From assembly GCA_010365205.1 (NCBI GenBank), contig JAAFGU010000129.1, forward strand, positions 1-6,833: a stretch of DNA of 6,833 bases. The letters are read 5' to 3'. This document shows positions 1 through 5,955 of this stretch, piece after piece. The notes under the pieces were generated by a model that saw only the letters and a program-made list of their open reading frames with translations, did no database searches and was not told the origin of the DNA. The translations under genes and the position numbers were made by a program. The DNA comes from Aromatoleum sp. (GTDB lineage Bacteria; Pseudomonadota; Gammaproteobacteria; Burkholderiales; Casimicrobiaceae). The stretch's first letter is position 1; each line of letters opens with the position of its first letter.

Positions 1-415
1 ACGTAGCCTCGACCGGGAGTTCGCGGCCGCCGCGGTCGACCAGGACGGCGAGCTCGATCCGCCCGGGGCGGCCGAAGTCGAACAACTCGTTGATCGCCGC
101 ACGCACGCTGCGGCCGGTGTAGAGAACGTCGTCGACCAGCACGATGGTCGCGCCCTCGACTTCGAACGGCAGGTCCGTGCACTTGACCTCGGGCTTCAAT
201 CCCTTGCGGCTGAAGTCGTCGCGGTAGAACGAGACGTCGATGTAGCCGAGCGGATGCTCGCCGGGGATCATCTGCGCCAGCCGTTCTGCGATCCAGGCGC
301 CGCCGGAGTAGATGCCGATGAACTTCGCGTCGAACGCGACGGCGCCGCGCATGCGGTCGGCGAGCGCGGCGAGGGTCTGCTCGGCGTCAGGCAGGGTCAT
401 GTCGGTGGTCGTCAT
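1..415 (-). CDS. pyrR: PyrR, bifunctional pyrimidine regulator / uracil phosphoribosyltransferase (3' end outside window)
   Basis: The first 138 codons of a PRPP-binding phosphoribosyltransferase of the PyrR family are present; roughly the last 30-40 residues of the usual 165-180 lie beyond the left edge. Seen: the PRPP-binding loop VLVDDVLYTGRS (about residues 92-103), the substrate-loop region YIDVSFYRDDFSRKGL (58-73) and the conserved VLVDRGGRELP (124-134). In Firmicutes PyrR is a UMP-responsive attenuator that also makes UMP from uracil and PRPP. In betaproteobacteria it is usually the last gene before pyrB/pyrC, and whether it binds RNA there is less clear. The start is either ATG at 415 (29-bp overlap with ruvX) or ATG at 400 (14-bp overlap, giving MTLPDAEQTL, which resembles starts I recall for relatives). 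Neither has a strong ribosome binding site, so translation probably depends on coupling to ruvX. The family is certain; the exact start is not. Confidence 0.93.
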   Translation of the reverse strand, partial: MTTTDMTLPDAEQTLAALADRMRGAVAFDAKFIGIYSGGAWIAERLAQMIPGEHPLGYIDVSFYRDDFSRKGLKPEVKCTDLPFEVEGATIVLVDDVLYTGRSVRAAINELFDFGRPGRIELAVLVDRGGRELPVEAT

Positions 416-860
416 CGGCGGACTGGTCGAAATACGCTTGCAGGATCAACTGGGCGGCCACCTGGTCGCGCGCGGCCCGGCGCGCGGCACCGGTCACGCC
501 CTCGGCTGTCAACGCAGCCTCGGCGGCGCGCGTGGTGAAACGCTCGTCGACGAGGCTCACCGGAAGGTTGAAGCGCCCTTCGAGCTGGCGCGCGAAACGT
601 CCGGCACGCGCCGTCATCTCGTGCTCGGCGCCGTCCGAATGAACGGGGCGCCCGACGATCAGTCTGCCCGGTTGCCATTCCGCGATCAATGCGGCGATCG
701 CCGCGAAGCGCGCCGCATTCTCCTCGGACGCAATCGTGGTCAGCGGACTCGCGGCGCGGAGCAGCGTGTTGCCCATCGCCACGCCGATGTTCCGGGTGCC
801 GAAATCGAAAGCGAGTAGCGTAATTGCGTTCGTGCGTGGGCCGTGGGTTGCGGCGCTCAA
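387..860 (-). CDS. ruvX: RuvX/YqgF, putative pre-16S rRNA nuclease / Holliday-junction resolvase family
   Basis: The product is 157 residues, normal for this RNase H-fold family. Seen: the first acidic motif LAFDFGTRNIGVAMG (Asp19), the LIVGRPVHSDG loop (67-77), LVDERFTT (103-110, Glu106) and RDQVAAQLILQAYFD (131-145, Asp132). Together these provide the three acidic residues of the YqgF active site. The E. coli homologue is essential and acts in 5'-end maturation of 16S rRNA; resolvase activity is inferred from the fold and reported for some members. The start is a TTG at 860, three bases after the algH stop. It is the only usable start, because the algH TGA is in the same frame two codons upstream and no ATG or GTG precedes the FDFG motif. 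There is no clear Shine-Dalgarno, so translation is probably coupled to algH. The last nine codons overlap pyrR. The C-terminal tail (SADDDHRHDPA) is lineage-specific. Confidence 0.95.
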   Translation of the reverse strand: MSAATHGPRTNAITLLAFDFGTRNIGVAMGNTLLRAASPLTTIASEENAARFAAIAALIAEWQPGRLIVGRPVHSDGAEHEMTARAGRFARQLEGRFNLPVSLVDERFTTRAAEAALTAEGVTGAARRAARDQVAAQLILQAYFDQSADDDHRHDPA

Positions 861-863
861 GCG

Positions 864-1433
864 TCACGCGTGCCCGACGTCGTCGGACAACCGTGAAAAG
901 TCGATGCCCAGGAGGCGCATCGCCGCCGGCAGCCGCGCCTCGGCCGGCGTCTCGAACAAGAGGTCCGCGTCGGCTTCGACGGTCAGCCACGCGTTCTGCG
1001 CGATCTCCTGCTCGAGCTGGCCCGCCGACCAGCCGGCGTAGCCCAGCGAAACCAGCACGTCCTTCGGGCCCTCGCCGCGGGCCACCGCCTCCAGCACGTC
1101 CTTCGACGTCGTGAGTCCCAAGCCCTCGCCGATCGCCAGCGTCGACTGCCAGTTGCCGACCGGCCGGTGGAGTACGAAGCCGCGATCCACCTGCACCGGC
1201 CCACCATAGTGGACCGGCGTGTGGCCGAGATCGCCGGCAGCCCCCGGCGACACGTCGATCTGCTCGAACAGAGCCGAGAGCATCATGTCGGTCGGCTTGT
1301 TGACCACGATGCCGAGCGCGCCGTCCTCGTTGTGTTCGCACACGTACGTCAGCGCATGCGCGAAATGCGGGTCGGCCATGTTCGGCATGGCGATCAGGAA
1401 GTGACGGGTGAAATTGGCGGTGGAGCCGGCCAT
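864..1433 (-). CDS. algH: AlgH/YqgE family protein (UPF0301)
   Basis: The 189-residue product matches the usual size of this single-domain cytoplasmic family. Seen: the signature N-terminus HFLIAMPNMADPHFAHAL (11-28) with YVCEHNEDGALGIVVNKP (30-47), then YGGPVQVDRGFVLH (76-89) and the C-terminal VSLGYAGWSAGQLEQEI (128-144). AlgH was named for an effect on alginate synthesis in Pseudomonas; the biochemical function is unsettled and I do not assign one. The frame stays open upstream to an ATG at 1631, but ATG at 1433 gives a protein whose first residues match family N-termini, and a promoter -10 box ends only eight bases before it. The gene leads the algH-ruvX-pyrR operon. Its stop is TGA, followed by one sense codon and the TTG start of ruvX in the same frame. 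Confidence 0.95.
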   Translation of the reverse strand: MAGSTANFTRHFLIAMPNMADPHFAHALTYVCEHNEDGALGIVVNKPTDMMLSALFEQIDVSPGAAGDLGHTPVHYGGPVQVDRGFVLHRPVGNWQSTLAIGEGLGLTTSKDVLEAVARGEGPKDVLVSLGYAGWSAGQLEQEIAQNAWLTVEADADLLFETPAEARLPAAMRLLGIDFSRLSDDVGHA

Positions 1434-1441
1434 GGTGTTCA

Positions 1442-1470
1442 ATTGTAAACGGCGGCCCCTCTGGGCACAA
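1442..1470 (-). promoter_or_regulatory. Predicted sigma70 promoter of the algH-ruvX-pyrR operon
   Basis: Read leftward, a -35 TTGTGC (1465-1470) and a -10 TACAAT (1442-1447) are separated by exactly 17 bases. Only eight bases lie between the -10 box and the algH ATG at 1433. Transcription would start at about 1433-1436, leaving a 5' leader of zero to three bases and no room for a Shine-Dalgarno. The consensus match is seen; start position and leaderless translation are inferred. Confidence 0.6.
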
Positions 1471-1471
1471 T
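1443..1471 (+). promoter_or_regulatory. Possible rightward promoter for the PhoD-like gene, superimposed on the algH promoter
   Basis: Read rightward, TTGTAA (1443-1448), 17 bases and CACAAT (1466-1471) form a weaker sigma70-like pair. It would start transcription at about 1478 and give a leader of roughly 35 bases to the ATG at 1513. It exists because the region is a dyad: AATTGT at 1441-1446 and ACAATT at 1467-1472 are inverted copies, each inside a CAATTG palindrome (1440-1445 and 1468-1473). Each promoter's -10 lies on the other's -35, so polymerase could occupy only one at a time. A regulator binding the two palindromes is an alternative reading. The -10 match is modest. Confidence 0.35.
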
Positions 1472-1512
1472 TGGCGGCCACGCCTCCTGCGCGCCACCGG
1501 CGCCTGCCCAAT

Positions 1513-2874
1513 ATGCGCCTTTTGTCCCGTTTGCATCCTCCGCGCCTCGCGGCCCCCGTCTTCGCCGGGCTCGCGCTCGCCACCCTGGCGCTGACGGCAC
1601 CGCTGCCCGTGCTGGCCAAGCTCGTCGTCATGCACGGCTACGCCGACTACACAAGCGCGCTGCTGTGGGTGCAGGCCGACGCTGCCGGGCCGGTCACAGT
1701 CAGCTGGAAACCCGAGGGCGGCGCCGAGCGGCGCGTCGATTTCCCCGCGACGGCGGCGAACGACCACGTCGTCGTCGCCCGGCTGACCGGATTGAAGCCC
1801 GGCGCCACCGCGGCCTATCGCGTGCAGGCGGGCGCCGACCGGCAGGACGGGGCCGTGCGTGCGCAACCGTACTGGGCAGCGGATGCCGACGCGCCCGAGT
1901 TGACGATCGCGATCGGCTCGTGCTTCTATCTCGCCGACACCGATCCGATCTGGCCCGGCGGCGACTACGGCGGCGGATTCGGGATCTTCGATGCGATCGC
2001 CGCGAAAAAACCGGACCTGATGCTGTGGCTCGGCGACAACCTGTATTTCCAGCCGCCGGATTTCCTCGACCCCGACGCAATGGCGGCGCGCTACCGGCGC
2101 CAGCGCAGTTTCGAGCCGCTGCAGAAACTGCTGACCGCGGCGCCTCAGCTCGCCATATGGGACGACCACGATTTCGGCCCGAACGACGCCGACGCTTCCT
2201 ACACGATGAAAGGCGAATCGCTGAAGCTGTTTCAGCGATATTGGGCGAACCCGTCGTGGGGACTGCCCGATGTCCCGGGGACCTTCGGCATGGCGCGCTA
2301 CGGCGACGTCCTGTTCTTCCTGCTCGACGATCGGTATTACCGAACGCCGAATCTCTGGCCCGACGGCCCCGACAAGACGATGTTCGGCACGCGGCAGCTC
2401 GAGTGGCTGAAACAGGCACTCGTCTCGGCGCCGCCGAAGAGCCTCAAGGTCATCGCCGGCGGCAGCCAGTTCTGGAACAAGATCAGCCGCTTCGAAGGCT
2501 GGCACCAGTTCGCGACCGAGCAGCAGGCGTTCGCCGCGTGGCTCGCCGCCAGGAAGATCGAAGGCGTGCTGTTCCTCTCCGGCGACCGCCACTTCAGCGA
2601 AGTGCTGAAGATCGAGCGTGCGGGCGCGTATCCGCTCTACGAGTTCACATCGAGCCCGCTGACCGCGGGATCGTGGGACACGCTCGAGCAGAGCGAAGTC
2701 GGCAATCCCGACGTCGTGCCCGGCACGCTGGTCGGTCAGCGCCAATTCGGATTGATCCGTGTTGCCGGCCCCGAGGACGACCGCCGACTGTCGCTCGAAG
2801 GCTACGACACCGCAGGCGAGTTGTTGTGGAAACACGAGATTCGCGCCCGCGACCTGCGTTTCCCGGCGAAATAG
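1513..2874 (+). CDS. Exported PhoD-like alkaline phosphatase / metallophosphoesterase
   Basis: The product is 453 residues. Residues 1-35 look like a Sec or Tat-like signal peptide: basic start MRLLSRLHPPR, hydrophobic core, cleavage near PVLA/K. There is no canonical twin-arginine motif. A Fn3-like N-terminal PhoD domain (about 36-120; VTVSWKPEGG) precedes the catalytic domain. Metal-site motifs of the PhoD family are visible: IAIGSCFY (Cys137), LMLWLGDNLYF (Asp175, Tyr178), LAIWDDHDFGPND (216-225), VIAGGSQFWN (313-322) and LFLSGDRHFSE (355-363). Characterised PhoD enzymes are secreted Fe/Ca phosphodiesterase-phosphomonoesterases; the substrate here is unknown, so I do not assign the phoD symbol. 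The frame is open back to 1408, but ATG at 1513 places the signal peptide correctly; the ribosome binding site is poor. It stands alone, divergent from algH. No Pho box was recognised upstream, so phosphate control is not supported. Confidence 0.9.
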   Translation: MRLLSRLHPPRLAAPVFAGLALATLALTAPLPVLAKLVVMHGYADYTSALLWVQADAAGPVTVSWKPEGGAERRVDFPATAANDHVVVARLTGLKPGATAAYRVQAGADRQDGAVRAQPYWAADADAPELTIAIGSCFYLADTDPIWPGGDYGGGFGIFDAIAAKKPDLMLWLGDNLYFQPPDFLDPDAMAARYRRQRSFEPLQKLLTAAPQLAIWDDHDFGPNDADASYTMKGESLKLFQRYWANPSWGLPDVPGTFGMARYGDVLFFLLDDRYYRTPNLWPDGPDKTMFGTRQLEWLKQALVSAPPKSLKVIAGGSQFWNKISRFEGWHQFATEQQAFAAWLAARKIEGVLFLSGDRHFSEVLKIERAGAYPLYEFTSSPLTAGSWDTLEQSEVGNPDVVPGTLVGQRQFGLIRVAGPEDDRRLSLEGYDTAGELLWKHEIRARDLRFPAK

Positions 2875-2881
2875 GGAAATC

Positions 2882-2952
2882 GGGGACGGACCACGTTTTC
2901 CGCTGCCGCTCGCGTCAAACCAACCCGCTTAAGGAAAACGTGGTCCGTCCCC
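2882..2952. repeat. Perfect 20-bp inverted repeat, REP-like intergenic element
   Basis: The left arm at 2882-2901 (GGGGACGGACCACGTTTTCC) is the exact reverse complement of the right arm at 2933-2952, with a 31-base loop between them. This would form a strong stem-loop eight bases after the PhoD-like gene stops. There is no following T-run, so it is not a standard intrinsic terminator, though it could protect the mRNA 3' end. The heads GGGGACGGACC and GGTCCGTCCCC resemble short dispersed repeats I recall between genes in betaproteobacteria, some of them linked to REP-associated tyrosine transposases. That link is from memory and untested. Confidence 0.8.
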
Positions 2953-2976
2953 TATATCGGGACGCATGCCGCTGAA

Positions 2977-3000
2977 GGCAAACGTGGTCCGCCCCACGTT
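2977..3000. repeat. Third, imperfect copy of the REP-like arm, inside its own small hairpin
   Basis: Positions 2977-2995 repeat the right arm of the neighbouring inverted repeat in the same orientation, with one A-to-C change and one missing T (GGCAAACGTGGTCCGCCCC). Positions 2981-2987 (AACGTGG) and 2994-3000 (CCACGTT) form a perfect 7-bp stem with a six-base loop. The left arm at 2882-2901 could pair with either right-arm copy, so alternative folds are possible in the leader of the photolyase gene. Confidence 0.7.
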
Positions 3001-3036
3001 ATGGTCGCTGGTTCGCCCTTTCGCAATGAGCCCTGA
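3001..3036 (+). CDS. Possible 11-codon upstream minicistron abutting the photolyase start
   Basis: ATG at 3001 opens eleven codons (MVAGSPFRNEP) ending in TGA at 3034-3036. The photolyase TTG start follows with no gap and in the same frame. It has no clear ribosome binding site. It may be a leader cistron that couples translation, a remnant of a longer photolyase N-terminus cut by a nonsense change, or chance. Nothing shows that the peptide has a function. Confidence 0.2.
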   Translation: MVAGSPFRNEP

Positions 3037-4485
3037 TTGACGACCCCCCGCCTCTCCCGCGCACTGGTCTGGTTCCGCCGCGACCTGCGCGACTTCGACC
3101 ATGCCGCGCTGTACCACGCGCTAAAGGACGCCGCGGCTGTTTACTGCGCGTTCGTCTTCGACCGCGAGATCCTCGACGCGCTGCCCTCGCCGGAGGACCG
3201 GCGCGTCGAGTTCATCTGGGATAGCGTCGCCGAACTCGACGCGGCGATGTGCGCGCGGGGCAGCGGTCTCATCGTCCGTCACGCCAACGCGCGCGACGCG
3301 ATTCCCGCGCTGGCAGCTGAGCTGGGCGTCGAGGCGGTCTACACCAACCACGACTACGAACCGGGCGCGCTCGATCGCGACGCCGCCGTCGCGAAGGCGC
3401 TCGCCGAACTCGGGATCGAGCTGCGCAGGTTCAAGGACCAGGTAATCTTCGAGCGCGACGAGGTGCTGACGCAGGCCGGCAAGCCATTCTCGGTGTTCAC
3501 GTCGTACAAGAACGCGTGGCTGAAAACGCTGACGCCGTATCACCTCAAGTCCTACGCGGTGGACCGCTACGCCAGTACCCTCGCCTCGCCGCCGGCGTCG
3601 ACCGCAGCGCCGATGCCAACGCTGGAAGCGCTCGGATTCCGACGAACCAATCTCGCCGCGCTCGGCGTCAGGACCGGGATGCGCGGCGGAGCGGCTCTCT
3701 TCGCCGACTTCCGCAAGCGCATCGACAGCTATAGCGATGCGCGCGACTTTCCCGCAGTAAAGGGACCGTCGTATCTGTCCGTTCACCTGCGCTTCGGCAC
3801 CGTGTCGATCCGCGAACTCGCCGCGTATGCGCACGCGCGTTCGCTGGAAAGCGGCGGCGACGGCGCCGCGACATGGCTGTCCGAGCTCATCTGGCGCGAT
3901 TTCTACGCGCAGATCCTCTGGCATCATCCGCACGTCGTCGGCTCGGCGTTCAAGCCCGCATACGATGCGCTGCAATTTCCCGACGACCCGGCGTTGTTCG
4001 CCGCGTGGTGCGAGGGCCGCACCGGTTACCCGCTGGTCGACGCGGCGATGCGGCAGCTCAACACGACCGGATACATGCACAACCGGCTGCGGATGATCGC
4101 GGCAAGTTTCCTCGTCAAGGACCTCCTCGTCGACTGGCGGCTGGGCGAGAAATATTTCGCCGACACGCTGATCGACTTTGACTTGGCGTCTAACAACGGC
4201 GGCTGGCAATGGGCCGCGTCCACGGGCTGCGACGCGCAGCCGTACTTCCGCATTTTCAATCCGGTGGCGCAGTCGGAGCGCTTCGACGCCGACGGCAGGT
4301 TCATCCGCCGCTACGTTCCGGAATTGAAAGCGCTCGGCGCGCGCGAGATCCACGCGCCTTGGCTCCTCTCCTCTTCGTTGCAGCAGGCGAAGGGCGTGGT
4401 CATCGGCCGCGACTACCCGGCGCCGGTCGTCGACCACGCGGCCTCGCGTGCCACCGCGCTGGCGCTGTACAAGGGCTTGCGCTGA
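3037..4485 (+). CDS. phrB: Class I CPD deoxyribodipyrimidine photolyase (EC 4.1.99.3)
   Basis: The 482-residue product uses light and FADH- to split cyclobutane pyrimidine dimers; its length fits class I enzymes (E. coli 472). Residues 8-135 form the antenna-cofactor domain, beginning RALVWFRRDLRDF. The C-terminal half is the FAD domain: SELIWRDFYAQI (282-293), RTGYPLVDAAMRQLN (328-342), MHNRLRMIAASFLVKDLL (347-364), ASNNGGWQWAASTG (384-397) and PYFRIFNPV (402-410). By alignment with remembered E. coli PhrB, Trp286, Met353 and Trp392 match the dimer-contact residues W277, M345 and W384. Trp390 and Trp367 match W382 and W359 of the electron-transfer chain, but Phe314 replaces W306. The start is TTG at 3037, forced by a TGA immediately before it and no other start before LVWFRR. 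The ribosome binding site is weak, so expression may be low or coupled to the upstream minicistron. Confidence 0.95.
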   Translation: MTTPRLSRALVWFRRDLRDFDHAALYHALKDAAAVYCAFVFDREILDALPSPEDRRVEFIWDSVAELDAAMCARGSGLIVRHANARDAIPALAAELGVEAVYTNHDYEPGALDRDAAVAKALAELGIELRRFKDQVIFERDEVLTQAGKPFSVFTSYKNAWLKTLTPYHLKSYAVDRYASTLASPPASTAAPMPTLEALGFRRTNLAALGVRTGMRGGAALFADFRKRIDSYSDARDFPAVKGPSYLSVHLRFGTVSIRELAAYAHARSLESGGDGAATWLSELIWRDFYAQILWHHPHVVGSAFKPAYDALQFPDDPALFAAWCEGRTGYPLVDAAMRQLNTTGYMHNRLRMIAASFLVKDLLVDWRLGEKYFADTLIDFDLASNNGGWQWAASTGCDAQPYFRIFNPVAQSERFDADGRFIRRYVPELKALGAREIHAPWLLSSSLQQAKGVVIGRDYPAPVVDHAASRATALALYKGLR

Positions 4486-4489
4486 CCGC

Positions 4490-4505
4490 GCGGCGTGAAC
4501 GCCGC
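4490..4505 (+). terminator. Weak terminator-like hairpin after the photolyase gene
   Basis: GCGGCG and CGCCGC form a perfect 6-bp stem around a TGAA tetraloop, five bases after the photolyase stop. No T-run follows; the nearest feature is the odd palindrome CGAAAATTTCG a little downstream. It is at best a partial pause or terminator. The remaining intergenic sequence up to 4578 shows no promoter I trust. Confidence 0.25.
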
Positions 4506-4578
4506 AGGCCGCCGAAAATTTCGCCGCCATAACCCCGCCTCCGGACCGCCACCGTTTGCAGCGGTGTCGTTCCCTTTT

Positions 4579-4588
4579 CCTCCGGAGG
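4579..4588 (+). promoter_or_regulatory. Ribosome binding site inside a 10-bp palindrome, upstream of the DUF2330 gene
   Basis: GGAGG at 4584-4588 lies five bases before the ATG at 4594 and fixes that start over the upstream in-frame codons. It is the right half of the palindrome CCTCCGGAGG, preceded by a pyrimidine-rich stretch. It is the strongest Shine-Dalgarno among the plus-strand starts seen here. Confidence 0.75.
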
Positions 4589-4593
4589 TTGCC

Positions 4594-5955
4594 ATGCCGT
4601 CCCCCCATGCCCGCGCCCTCGCGTGGCTGATCGTCATTCTCGTGTTGGCCACGTTCGCTTTCGCCGCCCCGCCCGCCAGCGCGTTCTGCGGCTTCTACGT
4701 CGGCAAGGCCGACGCGACCCTCTTCAATCAGGCCTCGCAGGTGATCATGGTCCGGCGCGACAACCGGACCGTCATCAGCATGGCCAACGATTACCGCGGC
4801 GATCTGACCGAATTCGCGCTGGTGGTGCCGGTGCCGCAGGTGCTGGAGAAAAGCCAGATCCACATCGGCGATCGCAAGCTCTTCGACCGCATCGACGCGT
4901 TCAGCGCGCCGCGGCTCGCCGAATACTTCGACCCGGATCCTTGCGTCGCGAAGGTCGCGCGCTCGATGGGCGCGATGGATGCGGCGCTGCCGGCATCGGT
5001 GGCCAAGCAGGACCGGAAGGAAAAGGAAAAGGCACTCGGCGTCACCGTCGAGGCGAGCTATACCGTCGGCGAATACGACATCGCGATCCTGTCGGCGAAG
5101 CAGTCCGACGGCCTCGAAACGTATCTGCGGCAGAACGGATACAAGATTCCGCCGCGCGCATCCGCCGCGCTGTTGCCGTACATCCGGCAGAACATGAAGT
5201 TCTTCGTCGCCAAGGTGAATCTCGCCGAGCAAGCGAAGACCGGCGTGGCCTGGCTGCGGCCGCTGCAGTTTGCCTTCGAGTCGGAGAAGTTCATGCTGCC
5301 GGTGCGGCTGGGCATGCTCAACGCCAAGGGTCCGCAGGATCTCGTCCTCTACGTGCTGACGCCGAAGGGCCGCGTCGAGACGACGAATTACCGGACGGTG
5401 AAGCTGCCGGCGAACATGGACGTTCCGACGTACGTCCGCAGCGAGTTCTCGAAGACCTACAAGGCGATCTTCGACGCGCAGGCCGCGCGCGAGGACTACA
5501 AGGTGCTTTTCACCGAATACTTCTGGGACATGGCCTGGTGCGATCCCTGTGCCGCCGATCCGCTGACGCCGGACGAGTTGAAACAGGCCGGCGTGTTCTG
5601 GACCGATGGAGGAGCCAATCGTGGCGCAGTGGGCAACCCGCAGCCGGTGATGCTGACGCGCCTGCATCTGCGCTACACGCGCGACACCTTGCCCGAGGAC
5701 CTGTCGTTCCAGGAAACCGCCGACCGCGAGAATTTCCAGGTCCGCTACGTGTTGCGCCATCCCTGGGCCGGCGACGCGTCAGCGTGTTCGGAGGCGAAGC
5801 CTTACTTCGACTCGGTCCGCGTGCGGCAGGAACGCGAGGCGCAGACGCTCGCCTCACTCACCGGTCGTGACGTCAATACGATCCGCGCGCGGATGTCGCT
5901 GGCACCGCTAAAAAACCGGTGGTGGGAATCACTGTGGCCGGAGGCGAAGCCGTGA
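4594..5955 (+). CDS. Exported DUF2330 domain protein with a WCDPC motif
   Basis: The 453-residue product appears to be an exported member of the DUF2330 family, whose function is unknown. Residues 1-30 form a signal peptide with a hydrophobic core (WLIVILVLATFAFA) and likely cleavage at ASA/F; the context of Cys32 (ASAFC) is not a convincing lipobox. The mature part starts FCGFYVGKADATLFNQASQV, followed by VISMANDYRGD and FALVVPVPQVL (74-84), which led me to the family call. Mature cysteines are 32, 118, 316, 319 and 398; 316 and 319 form a CxxC in WCDPC (315-319). A lysine-rich charged stretch spans 138-147. There is no transmembrane segment apart from the signal. The stop overlaps the start of the RnfD-like gene by three bases, so the two are almost certainly made together. 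The family call comes from memory of conserved blocks, not a profile search. Confidence 0.8.
   Translation: MPSPHARALAWLIVILVLATFAFAAPPASAFCGFYVGKADATLFNQASQVIMVRRDNRTVISMANDYRGDLTEFALVVPVPQVLEKSQIHIGDRKLFDRIDAFSAPRLAEYFDPDPCVAKVARSMGAMDAALPASVAKQDRKEKEKALGVTVEASYTVGEYDIAILSAKQSDGLETYLRQNGYKIPPRASAALLPYIRQNMKFFVAKVNLAEQAKTGVAWLRPLQFAFESEKFMLPVRLGMLNAKGPQDLVLYVLTPKGRVETTNYRTVKLPANMDVPTYVRSEFSKTYKAIFDAQAAREDYKVLFTEYFWDMAWCDPCAADPLTPDELKQAGVFWTDGGANRGAVGNPQPVMLTRLHLRYTRDTLPEDLSFQETADRENFQVRYVLRHPWAGDASACSEAKPYFDSVRVRQEREAQTLASLTGRDVNTIRARMSLAPLKNRWWESLWPEAKP
5940..5944 (+). promoter_or_regulatory. Ribosome binding site for the RnfD-like gene
   Basis: GGAGG lies seven bases before the GTG at 5952, inside the last codons of the DUF2330 gene. 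It favours this overlapping GTG over the internal ATG at 6051, which lacks a good site. Confidence 0.7.

Noticed and set aside
1434..1631. N-terminal extension of AlgH to an ATG at 1631
   Set aside because: The extra 66 residues are Arg/Ala-rich, exceed the family length, run antisense through the PhoD-like signal peptide and cross the predicted promoter.
412..2835. A very long open minus-strand frame (about 807 codons)
   Set aside because: It overlaps real genes (ruvX and algH in another frame, and the whole PhoD-like gene antisense), is extremely rich in Arg, Ala and Gly, and shows no motif. Long antisense open frames are expected in such GC-rich coding DNA.
2881..2960. The strong stem-loop as an intrinsic terminator for the phosphatase gene
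   Set aside because: The sequence after the stem is TATATCGGG, not a T-run, and the 31-base loop is long. The repeat-element reading fits better.
4495..4593. N-terminal extension of the DUF2330 protein into the upstream gap
   Set aside because: The ATG at 4594 has a good GGAGG and starts a proper signal peptide; the extension has neither.
4540..4593. Sigma70 promoter directly upstream of the DUF2330 gene (TTGCAG near 4556)
   Set aside because: No -10 box lies at acceptable spacing; the downstream stretch is pyrimidine-rich without a TANNNT match.
3121..5760. A long open minus-strand frame (about 879 codons) antisense to the photolyase and DUF2330 genes
   Set aside because: It is compositionally biased, has no recognisable domain, and spans two well-supported genes and their intergenic gap. 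It is a shadow of codon usage.
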